A stretch of DNA of 6,020 nucleotides from an archaeon (GCA_024399225.1 JAKSHV010000073.1:1-6020); one strand, 5' to 3'; counted from the stretch's first letter, positions 1-5,967 are shown. Translations and numbers: made by a program. Notes: generated by a model not told the origin, from the sequence alone.

Positions 1-368
1 TGGAGAAACAGGCGAAAGCGCGTTTGGATAAGGTCAGGGCGGAACTTGGAAAGGTTCCCGTAGTCAATCAGATACTTTCCGAGAGACCCGATCTATTCAT
101 CCCCAACTTCGACACCAGCGATGCCATCTTCAGCGGGGAGAAGGTACTCGACCACAAGACCAAGCACCTCGTCGCACTTGCCGCGGCGGTCGCATACGGA
201 AGCCCCTTCTGCATGCGTGCACAGATGGAGGATGCTGTCATGTTCGGAGCCACATCCGACGAGATTCTAGAAACCCTGCAGATCGCATCATATATGGGAA
301 TCACAAGGTCCCAATCACAGGCATTCAGAGTGTACGCCGACGTTTTCAATAAGAAAATAGAGCAATAA
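1..368 (+). CDS. Carboxymuconolactone decarboxylase/AhpD-like family protein, 5' edge cut
   Basis: This is a small, all-helical protein of the carboxymuconolactone decarboxylase (AhpD-like) family. The reading frame is open to the window edge. The first two bases are TG, so an ATG beginning one base before the window would give 122 residues (MEKQAKAR, then the visible frame); a TTG at 24 is a weaker alternative. The family pattern shows in the run HLVALAAAVAYG, the short helix around the active-site Cys (codon 210-212), then a phenylalanine-glycine-alanine turn and a C-terminal helix. In AhpD-type members the active site is CxxCxxxH, used for thiol-based peroxide reduction. Here the first Cys is Ser (201-203) and the His is Gln (222-224), leaving one Cys, so classic AhpD redox chemistry is unlikely. 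The true substrate is unknown. The stop lies 3 bases before the MATE exporter gene, so the two are probably co-transcribed. I am confident of the family, not of the function. Confidence 0.8.
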   Translation, partial: EKQAKARLDKVRAELGKVPVVNQILSERPDLFIPNFDTSDAIFSGEKVLDHKTKHLVALAAAVAYGSPFCMRAQMEDAVMFGATSDEILETLQIASYMGITRSQSQAFRVYADVFNKKIEQ

Positions 369-371
369 TCC

Positions 372-1739
372 ATGGAAACCTCCGGCGAAGATGTCAAACG
401 GATGATGGACGACCCGCGCCGTGCCATCAGGACCATGTCGGTCCCGCTTACGGTAGCGGTGCTTATATCCTATATCCAGAACTTCGTCGACACGGTATGG
501 TGTTCGGGACTCGGTTCCTCGGCAATATCTGCAATAACATTATCCGGGCCCACCTACTGGATCATCATCGACATAGGTATCGGTCTCGGAATCGGAGCAT
601 CCACGGCCATCTCGAGAGCATTGGGTGCGGATGACAAGGAACGTGCGAACAGCCTTGCATCGCAGACCCTCGTTCTAACATTGATCGTCTCCGTTCTTTC
701 GATGATTATACTGTTCCTTCTCTGCGACCCTGTACTAAGATTCGTCAACGACGGGGGTGACATCTCCCTCAGCAGGAAATACGTCATACCCTACCTGTTC
801 TGCATCATCCCTATTGTCCTTCACGGAGTCATCGTGGGAATGCTGAGGTCCGAAGGTGCAAGCAGGAAGGTCCTCCAGCTTTCGATAATCTCCACGGTGC
901 TCAACCTCATCATCGATCCTATCCTTATCTATCCCCTCGGTCTCGGCATCACCGGTGCCGCCATGGCCACCTGCTTATCGTTCATAGTGACCACATGTAT
1001 CGGAATGTACTGGTATCTCACCGGAAGCATGTATGTCAAACCTAGGTTCAAGGGATTCAGGATCAAAACCGACGAGATGAAGGACATCATGTACGTCGGA
1101 ATACCCAGCATGGGGGAACTACTGGGACTGTCTATCCTGATGATCCCTCAGAACATGCTTGTGTTCCGTACCGGCGGTGACGCAGGAGTCGTTCTCGCCA
1201 TGACTCCCTACAAATTCATCATCCTGACCATCATGCCCGCACAGGGCCTGGCGCAGGCCATGCTCCCTGTGACCAGTGCATTACAGGGAGCCGGCAGGAT
1301 GAAGGATGCAAAAGATGGATTCCTCTACACGATCAAACTGACCACCCTAATCTGCATAGCTCTGTCCCTGTTCCTGATCGTCTTCGCAGACCCCCTGATG
1401 TACCTGTTCACGTACAGCGACGAGATGGCTGACCTTCACGACGGACTTACTCGTGTGCTCCGTATGTACGGATTCATAACCCTCTTCGCAGGGCTCAGCG
1501 AGACCTTCTCCAGTGTCCTGCAGTCCTTGAGGAAGGCCATGACTGCGACGGTTATGATCATCATCAGGGAACTCGTCTTCATCGCCATGTACTGGTATGC
1601 ATCGACCATCTCGATGGAGGCAATTTACCACTCCATGGTCGCGGGAATGTTCTTCGGCCTTCTCCTTATGGGAGTGTTCGCATCCCGTGCAATCATGAAG
1701 ATGAACACAAATTGTTCACAACAAAACATTTCAAATTAA
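372..1739 (+). CDS. MATE-family multidrug/cation efflux transporter
   Basis: This is an integral membrane exporter of the MATE (multidrug and toxic compound extrusion) family, expected to expel organic cations or drugs in exchange for Na+ or H+. Its 455 residues match the family's usual 440-470. About twelve hydrophobic helices can be picked out, roughly at residues 23-45, 57-80, 97-118, 136-157, 165-187, 190-213, 240-262, 273-297, 318-340, 362-384, 391-410 and 418-440. Family signatures include Asp40 in helix 1 (NFVDTVW), the position of the ion-coupling Asp in PfMATE; the GASTAISRALG stretch after helix 2; and LNLIIDPILIYPLG with GITGAAMAT near residues 177-200. ATG 372 is the first start after the upstream stop. 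No clear ribosome-binding site is visible, so translation may be coupled to the gene 3 bases upstream. In-frame Met11 or Met12 is possible. The substrate cannot be told from sequence. Confidence 0.93.
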   Translation: METSGEDVKRMMDDPRRAIRTMSVPLTVAVLISYIQNFVDTVWCSGLGSSAISAITLSGPTYWIIIDIGIGLGIGASTAISRALGADDKERANSLASQTLVLTLIVSVLSMIILFLLCDPVLRFVNDGGDISLSRKYVIPYLFCIIPIVLHGVIVGMLRSEGASRKVLQLSIISTVLNLIIDPILIYPLGLGITGAAMATCLSFIVTTCIGMYWYLTGSMYVKPRFKGFRIKTDEMKDIMYVGIPSMGELLGLSILMIPQNMLVFRTGGDAGVVLAMTPYKFIILTIMPAQGLAQAMLPVTSALQGAGRMKDAKDGFLYTIKLTTLICIALSLFLIVFADPLMYLFTYSDEMADLHDGLTRVLRMYGFITLFAGLSETFSSVLQSLRKAMTATVMIIIRELVFIAMYWYASTISMEAIYHSMVAGMFFGLLLMGVFASRAIMKMNTNCSQQNISN

Positions 1740-1746
1740 CTTGAAA
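1729..1746. promoter_or_regulatory. Near-perfect 18-bp palindrome, candidate operator
   Basis: TTTCAAATTAACTTGAAA pairs with itself at 8 of 9 positions in each half. It overlaps the stop codon of the MATE gene and ends 6 bases before the TATA box of the next gene, covering the place where the TFB-recognition element sits in archaeal promoters. A repressor bound here could block TFB. A weaker inverted repeat, TTGTT-CAC-AACAA, lies at 1712-1724, with its centre about two helical turns upstream. The symmetry is directly seen; the operator role is inference. Confidence 0.4.
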
Positions 1747-1752
1747 ATTCTC

Positions 1753-1761
1753 TTTTTATAT
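1753..1761 (+). promoter_or_regulatory. TATA box of the IscA-like gene
   Basis: The sequence is TTTTTATAT in a short gap after the MATE stop. Its TTTATA core starts 28 bases before ATG 1783. Archaeal TATA boxes are centred about 26 bases before the transcription start, so the transcript would begin at or next to the ATG (leaderless). The A-rich bases just upstream (1743-1748) could serve as the TFB-recognition element. Confidence 0.65.
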
Positions 1762-1782
1762 TGGTTAGGGATTGTAGCAACC

Positions 1783-2112
1783 ATGGTACAGATTACCGCA
1801 GACGCAGAGAAGTTCATCGACGAGCTTCTTGAGAAGAACCAGAAAGTCGGATGGGGAATCAAGGTCTACCTCTCCGGATACGCATGCTCCGGTCCTCAGT
1901 TCGGAATGTCCTTCCAGCAGGAGGCAAAAGAGGGAGAACAGGTCGACGAGACCGCCAAGAGCTTCAAGATGTTCTACGACGAAGAGACCGCCAAGGCCCT
2001 CGCCGAGTGCGTCATCGAGTTCGTTGACGACCCCAACTTCGGAACTGGTCTTTCCATCCGCAACCCCAACTTCAACGGCTGCGCCTCCTGTGGCGGCGGC
2101 TGTTCCAGCTGA
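1783..2112 (+). CDS. IscA/HesB-like iron-sulfur protein
   Basis: This 109-residue cytoplasmic protein resembles the A-type (IscA/HesB) iron-sulfur carrier family, which holds Fe or Fe-S clusters and passes them to target proteins. It opens with the typical ITADAEKFIDELL helix. The loop SGYACSGPQFG has Cys35, and the C-terminal NPNFNGCASCGGGC tail has Cys100, Cys103 and Cys107. E. coli IscA uses Cys35, Cys99 and Cys101, so length and Cys spacing agree well. The tail differs from the usual CxC in being Cx2Cx3C with a Gly run. The CSGPQFG loop also recalls the HesB-like proteins of anaerobes and methanogens. There is an extra Cys76. I chose ATG 1783 over the upstream TTG 1741 because that extension would be read through the TATA box. 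The gene stands alone, with its own promoter and a hairpin after it. The family is fairly sure; the role as a carrier is inferred. Confidence 0.78.
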   Translation: MVQITADAEKFIDELLEKNQKVGWGIKVYLSGYACSGPQFGMSFQQEAKEGEQVDETAKSFKMFYDEETAKALAECVIEFVDDPNFGTGLSIRNPNFNGCASCGGGCSS

Positions 2113-2125
2113 AACCAAATCACTT

Positions 2126-2156
2126 CCGGGGATTCTTTCCCCGGTTCACCTTTTCA
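2126..2156 (+). terminator. Hairpin plus pyrimidine-rich tail after the IscA-like gene
   Basis: CCGGGGA (2126-2132) pairs perfectly with TCCCCGG (2138-2144) across a 5-base loop TTCTT. It begins 13 bases after the stop and is followed by a pyrimidine-rich stretch containing TTTTC (2151-2155). It sits before the next gene's promoter, as expected for a transcript end. Archaeal termination relies mainly on T-runs, so the hairpin may instead protect the 3' end of the mRNA. Confidence 0.55.
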
Positions 2157-2191
2157 TACAGATTCTCACTTTCAGTCATCCCTGCATTTGC

Positions 2192-2199
2192 TTTATATA
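2192..2199 (+). promoter_or_regulatory. TATA box of the helicase gene
   Basis: The sequence is TTTATATA, starting 30 bases before ATG 2222. This is again the spacing that would place transcription start at the start codon. No ribosome-binding site lies between the box and the ATG (the bases just before the ATG are CGAAGACAAC), which supports a leaderless transcript. Confidence 0.7.
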
Positions 2200-2221
2200 G
2201 GGTAAAACTCTCGAAGACAAC

Positions 2222-3769
2222 ATGGAGTACGTTTCCTCCCCCTGCATAGTCCCGGACAAGGTAGAGAACCGCAGATACCAGGTCAACCTTGCCCAGAGCT
2301 GCCTCAGGGAGAACACCCTCGTCATCCTCCCCACCGGATTGGGAAAGACCGCAGTGGCACTCATGGTTGCCGCCAAGGTGATGGAGAACGGAAGGAAGGT
2401 ACTCATGATGGCACCCACCAAGCCCCTTGTGGACCAGCACCACGGTTTCTTCTCCGAGATGCTTCAGGGCAAGAGCGTGGGGGAGATGAACGGTCTGATG
2501 GCTCCCGCGAAAAGGGCCAAGATCGTGGAGGAGAACGACTTCATCGTCACCACCCCGCAGACCGTCTCCAACGACCTCGACAATTCACTGTACTCTCTGA
2601 AGGAGTTCGGACTCATCATCTACGACGAGGCACACAGAGGTACCGGAAACTATGCGTACGTAAACGTGGCCACCTATGTGATGAAGGGCACCATATCCAT
2701 GGGAATGACCGCTTCCCCGGGATCAGACCTCAAGAAGATCGAAGAGGTCTGCGACAATCTGGCACTTAGCAGAATCGAGGTCCGTTCCGACGACGATCCC
2801 GATGTGTCCCCCTATGTCCATGACACCTATGTGAACCGTATAACGGTCAATATGCCGAAGGATCTTCTGGATATCTCCAACGGTCTGAAGGCTATCCTCG
2901 ACCACTACTTCAAAGAGCTTACCGAGCTCCATCTCACCAATCCCAACTGGCCCCCTTCGACCAAGCACATGCTCTCCATCGCGCAGACCCTCCAGATGCG
3001 TCTCGCCAGGGGAGAGAAGACCGCTTCCGTGTTCAGGGGACTCACCGTGCAGGCCATCTGCATCAAGGTCCTGCATGCCATCGACCTTGCGGAGACACAG
3101 GGCATGACCGTGCTCCGTTCCTATCTCCGTTCCATCAATGAAGATGCAGAGATCGAGAAACCCTCCAGGGCCGACAAGGAACTCACCAAGAGGGAGGATT
3201 ACCTTAGAATCTGGGAACTCGCCCGCACATCCAAGGTGGAGCATCCCAAGATATCCCGTATCCTAAGCCTCATCAGCCAGCACCTTTCCAACAACCCCAA
3301 CAGCAAGGTCATCGTGTTCACCCAGTACAGAGAGTCCTGCGATGTCATCGCCGAGAAGATCGGTGTGGTCCAGAACGCAAGGGTCTGCAAGCTCATCGGA
3401 CAGGCCAACGGCGGTCTGAAACAGAAGGACCAGATCGGCATCCTCGACAAGTTCCGGAACGGAGAGTACAACGTCATCGTTTCCACATCCGTCGGAGAGG
3501 AAGGACTCGACATCACCTCCACCAACGCCGTGATCTTCTACGAACCTGTCCCTTCAGAGATCAGGACCATCCAAAGACGCGGAAGGACCGGAAGGAAGAA
3601 CGACGGTGAAGTCTACGTCCTAATCGGCATCGGAACCATGGACGAGGTCATGGAAAACTCCGCCAAGAAGAAGGAGCAGATGATGAGGGAAAGACTCGAG
3701 ACCCTCAGCAAGGGACTCAGGATCAAAAGAGGAGTGCCTTCGAACCAGAAGGGACTCTATGAGTTCTGA
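2222..3769 (+). CDS. hef: Hef/FANCM-type superfamily 2 helicase without nuclease domain
   Basis: This ATP-dependent DNA helicase belongs to the Hef/FANCM/MPH1 group, which acts on stalled forks and branched DNA. All motifs are present in order: the RRYQ region (residues 17-20), Walker A PTGLGKT (37-43), APTKPL (64-69), TTPQ (110-113), DEAH (135-138), TASPG (163-167), the helical insert typical of Hef (about 210-340), VFTQYR (365-370), STSVGEEGLDI (421-431) and QRRGRTGR (451-458). Full euryarchaeal Hef proteins continue into an XPF/ERCC4 nuclease and HhH domains, about 750 residues in all. This one stops at 515 with a clean TGA. Its last seven residues, QKGLYEF, fit the QxxLxxF PCNA-binding pattern, so it looks like a finished helicase-only protein rather than a broken gene. 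The start ATG sits 30 bases after a TATA box. A DNA ligase follows after 29 bases, suggesting a repair operon. A separate XPF-type nuclease may be encoded elsewhere. Confidence 0.92.
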   Translation: MEYVSSPCIVPDKVENRRYQVNLAQSCLRENTLVILPTGLGKTAVALMVAAKVMENGRKVLMMAPTKPLVDQHHGFFSEMLQGKSVGEMNGLMAPAKRAKIVEENDFIVTTPQTVSNDLDNSLYSLKEFGLIIYDEAHRGTGNYAYVNVATYVMKGTISMGMTASPGSDLKKIEEVCDNLALSRIEVRSDDDPDVSPYVHDTYVNRITVNMPKDLLDISNGLKAILDHYFKELTELHLTNPNWPPSTKHMLSIAQTLQMRLARGEKTASVFRGLTVQAICIKVLHAIDLAETQGMTVLRSYLRSINEDAEIEKPSRADKELTKREDYLRIWELARTSKVEHPKISRILSLISQHLSNNPNSKVIVFTQYRESCDVIAEKIGVVQNARVCKLIGQANGGLKQKDQIGILDKFRNGEYNVIVSTSVGEEGLDITSTNAVIFYEPVPSEIRTIQRRGRTGRKNDGEVYVLIGIGTMDEVMENSAKKKEQMMRERLETLSKGLRIKRGVPSNQKGLYEF

Positions 3770-3771
3770 TA

Positions 3772-3789
3772 TAGGAGTAAACACTTCTA
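3772..3789 (+). other. Small intergenic RNA hairpin before the ligase ribosome-binding site
   Basis: TAGGAGT (3772-3778) can pair with ACTTCTA (3783-3789) across the loop AAAC. This is a 7-bp stem with one G-U pair that fills most of the 29-base gap between helicase and ligase. It stops exactly where the GGTGAT ribosome-binding site begins. It may insulate or tune ligase translation, or be chance. Confidence 0.3.
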
Positions 3790-3795
3790 GGTGAT
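3790..3795 (+). promoter_or_regulatory. Ribosome-binding site of the ligase gene
   Basis: GGTGAT is the classic archaeal Shine-Dalgarno sequence, complementary to the 16S rRNA 3' end, placed 3 bases before ATG 3799. It fixes the ligase start and implies translation from a leadered or polycistronic mRNA, unlike the other genes here. A weak TATA-like GATATA at 3768-3773 also lies about 31 bases before the ATG, so an additional promoter cannot be excluded. Confidence 0.7.
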
Positions 3796-3798
3796 ATT

Positions 3799-5604
3799 AT
3801 GCAGTTCAGCAAGCTCGCAGACATGTTCGACAGACTGGAAGCAACCAGCAGCCGTTTGGAGATGACCGACATACTGGCGGAATTCTTCAAGACAGTTGAA
3901 CCCTCCGAGCTGAGACAGGTCATCTACCTGTCCGTCGGAAGACTGCACCCCGAATTCTATCCCCAGGAGCTCGGAATGGCCGACAAACTCGTTCTCAAGG
4001 CCATCGCATCCGTCTCCGGAAGGACCCAGAAGGAGGTCGACGACCTCTGGATCAAGACCGGTGACCCCGGAGAGGTCGCCGAACAGCTCATCACCAAGAA
4101 GAAGCAGATGACCCTCTTCTCCGAACCCCTTTCGTTCAAAGCCGTGGTGGAGGGGCTCACCCTCATCGAGACCGCCACCGGAAAGGATTCGCAGGACAAG
4201 AAGATGAAACACCTTGCCCGCATGATGCACGATTCCGGACCCATCGAGTCAAGATATCTCTGCAGGATCGTCACCGGAAGGATGAGGGTCGGAGCCGGCG
4301 CAATGACCATCATGGATGCTCTGGCACTTGCGTTCGCGACCAAGGAGCAGCGCCCCGACATCGAGAGGGCGTTCAACATCACCTGCGATATGGGCCTCGT
4401 TGCCGAGACCGTCGCCAAGGGCGGAATCGATGCCGTCAAGAAGATCGGTGTCACCGTCGGAAGCCCCGTAAAGGTCATGCTCGCGGAACGTCTCCGCAGC
4501 CTGCCCGACATCATGGACCGTATGGAGGGCAAATGCGCATTCGAGTACAAGTACGACGGAATGCGTGTCCAGGCACACATCAAGAAAGGCCCCAACGGAT
4601 TCGTCAAATTATATTCCAGAAGACTGGAGGACCTCACCTCCAACTTCCCCGACATCGCCGATGCCCTAATGAGGCAGCTCAAAGGCGATGAGGCAATCAT
4701 CGAAGGAGAATGTGTCGCATTCGAGCCCGAGACCGGTAACCTCCTTCCCTTCCAGAACGTCACCCACAGGAGGAAGAAGCACGGAATGGAACAGGCCGTC
4801 GAGGATGTTCCTGTAAGGATCTTCATGTTCGACCTCCTCTACCACGATGGCAAGGACTACACCCTCATGCCCTACAGCATGAGGCGTTCCAAACTGGAGA
4901 TGTCCTTCAACGAAGCAAAGGATGGAGTTGACAAAGTAGGTTACACCACCAGGGCCATCATCTCCGACGAGGACCAGGCCCAGACATTCTTCGATCAGGC
5001 TATCGCATCCAAATGCGAGGGAATCATGGCGAAATCCCTTGAGGACATATCCATCTACCGTGCCGGTTCCAGGGGATTCCTGTGGATCCAGTACAAGAAG
5101 GATTACACCCAAGCGCTCGTGGACACCTTCGACCTCGCCGTGGTAGGTGCGTTCTACGGTATGGGAAAGAGAGCGGGAGTTTACGGTGCCCTACTCATGG
5201 CGGCCTATGACCCAGATACCGGAAAGTTCGGTACTGCCTGCAAACTCGGAACCGGTTTCGACGATGCATTCCTTGCGGCCCTTCCCGGCATGCTAGACCA
5301 GTACAAATCGGAGAAGAAACCATCCTCGGTCAACGCCGAGATGGTACCCGATGTATGGTTCGTTCCCGGAATAGTCCTCGAGGTTTCCGCCGCTGATATC
5401 AGCATCAGCCCCATCCACACTATCTCCTACGGTGCGATCAAGGAGGATGCGGGACTCGGTCTCCGTTTCCCCAGATTCACTGGACGTGTCAGAGATGACA
5501 AGACTCCAGAGCAATGTACGACCTCCGCCGAGATCATCGAGTTCTACAACCTGCAGGAAAGCAGGGATTCCGATTCATCCGAATCGGATAACGACTCCGA
5601 GTGA
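3799..5604 (+). CDS. lig: ATP-dependent DNA ligase
   Basis: This enzyme seals nicks in DNA during replication and repair by forming an AMP-lysine intermediate. The N-terminal DNA-binding domain (about 1-210) includes the family stretch RMRVGAG (161-167). In the adenylation domain, motif I is KYDGMR with Lys251 as AMP acceptor. Further motifs are YSRRLEDLT (272-280), IEGE (301-304), FMFDLLYHDG (342-351), EGIMAKS (407-413) and WIQYKKDY (429-436). The OB-fold domain carries motif VI, RFPRFTGRVRDDK (556-568). QMTLF at 103-107 matches in place the QKSFF PCNA-binding motif of Pyrococcus ligase. There are two oddities. Motif V has Gln431 where the family has Lys (WLKLKKDY). The protein has 601 residues, about 40 more than Pyrococcus ligase, and ends in an acidic Ser/Asp tail (588-601). 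The gene lies directly after the helicase gene and has its own GGTGAT site. Confidence 0.96.
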   Translation: MQFSKLADMFDRLEATSSRLEMTDILAEFFKTVEPSELRQVIYLSVGRLHPEFYPQELGMADKLVLKAIASVSGRTQKEVDDLWIKTGDPGEVAEQLITKKKQMTLFSEPLSFKAVVEGLTLIETATGKDSQDKKMKHLARMMHDSGPIESRYLCRIVTGRMRVGAGAMTIMDALALAFATKEQRPDIERAFNITCDMGLVAETVAKGGIDAVKKIGVTVGSPVKVMLAERLRSLPDIMDRMEGKCAFEYKYDGMRVQAHIKKGPNGFVKLYSRRLEDLTSNFPDIADALMRQLKGDEAIIEGECVAFEPETGNLLPFQNVTHRRKKHGMEQAVEDVPVRIFMFDLLYHDGKDYTLMPYSMRRSKLEMSFNEAKDGVDKVGYTTRAIISDEDQAQTFFDQAIASKCEGIMAKSLEDISIYRAGSRGFLWIQYKKDYTQALVDTFDLAVVGAFYGMGKRAGVYGALLMAAYDPDTGKFGTACKLGTGFDDAFLAALPGMLDQYKSEKKPSSVNAEMVPDVWFVPGIVLEVSAADISISPIHTISYGAIKEDAGLGLRFPRFTGRVRDDKTPEQCTTSAEIIEFYNLQESRDSDSSESDNDSE

Positions 5605-5671
5605 ACATCTGGCACATAGAGAATTCCGCATACAGTGGGGAGATTCCTCCTATATTACGCGCGTACAAGAC

Positions 5672-5682
5672 TTTATAATATA
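5672..5682 (+). promoter_or_regulatory. TATA box of rpoL
   Basis: The sequence is TTTATAATATA, with its core starting 29 bases before ATG 5701. This is the third case in the window with leaderless spacing. A perfect 10-bp palindrome TACGCGCGTA (5656-5665) lies just upstream, and a second TATA-like CTATATTA sits at 5650-5657. An out-of-frame ATG at 5690 would fall outside the transcript if it starts at 5701. Confidence 0.7.
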
Positions 5683-5700
5683 ATTCGCGATGGCTCAATC

Positions 5701-5955
5701 ATGCAGATTACCGTCGTAAATCAGAACGAGAACACCACCAGGCTCAGTCTGAAAGATGTCAACACCACCGTCATCGAGGCCGTTATCGACGGACTCAACA
5801 AGGACGCAAACGTTGATTACGCAAGGTACATCGTCGACCACCCTGACCTTACCGACCCTATGCTCGAGGTCAAGGTCAACAAAGGCACCGTCAAAGAGGC
5901 ACTCCAGAAGGCAACCTCCGCTTTCGCAGAGTACTTCGCCAAAATCGACGAGTAA
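5701..5955 (+). CDS. rpoL: DNA-directed RNA polymerase subunit L (Rpo11)
   Basis: This is the small assembly subunit of archaeal RNA polymerase. With subunit D (Rpo3) it forms the platform equivalent to the bacterial alpha dimer. It has 84 residues, within or slightly below the usual size. The core of the family is clear: VDYARYIVDHPDL (38-50), corresponding to the subunit L stretch around the conserved His-Pro, then a beta strand LEVKV (55-59) and a C-terminal amphipathic helix (63-82). The usual DHT or EHT before the first helix reads VNTT here (20-23), so the conserved His is Asn. I chose ATG 5701 because it lies 29 bases from the TATA box and encodes the family's normal start, MQITVVNQ. 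The upstream GTG 5635 in the same frame would run through the promoter. The gene has its own promoter and probably ends near the T-run at 5962-5966. Confidence 0.86.
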   Translation: MQITVVNQNENTTRLSLKDVNTTVIEAVIDGLNKDANVDYARYIVDHPDLTDPMLEVKVNKGTVKEALQKATSAFAEYFAKIDE

Positions 5956-5967
5956 ACCTGATTTTTC

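Noticed and set aside
1741..1782. TTG 1741 as start of the IscA-like gene
   Set aside because: The 14 added residues would be encoded by the TATA box region and do not belong to the family; ATG 1783 has correct promoter spacing.
1829..2200. Open frame on the + strand overlapping the IscA-like gene
   Set aside because: It is Ser/Arg/Pro-rich out-of-frame sequence that runs through the hairpin terminator and the helicase TATA box. The IscA-like frame has clear family Cys positions.
2723..3244. Open frame of 173 codons on the - strand
   Set aside because: It is a shadow of the helicase insert region, with no promoter or recognisable protein motif.
3957..4826. Long open frame (289 codons) on the - strand
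   Set aside because: It lies wholly inside the ligase gene, whose motifs are unmistakable on the + strand. Its translation shows no family features and is low-complexity in places.
5635..5700. GTG 5635 as start of rpoL
   Set aside because: The extension covers the rpoL promoter and is absent from subunit L proteins; ATG 5701 fits both the TATA spacing and family length.
5690..5719. Nine-codon upstream ORF from ATG 5690 overlapping the rpoL start
   Set aside because: With transcription starting near 5701 it would not be in the mRNA. It could matter only if the transcript starts at the weaker TATA at 5650-5657.
5961..5966. T-run after rpoL as a terminator
   Set aside because: Only five T's, no stem, and the next coding frame starts 2 bases later, so I did not list it as a firm terminator.
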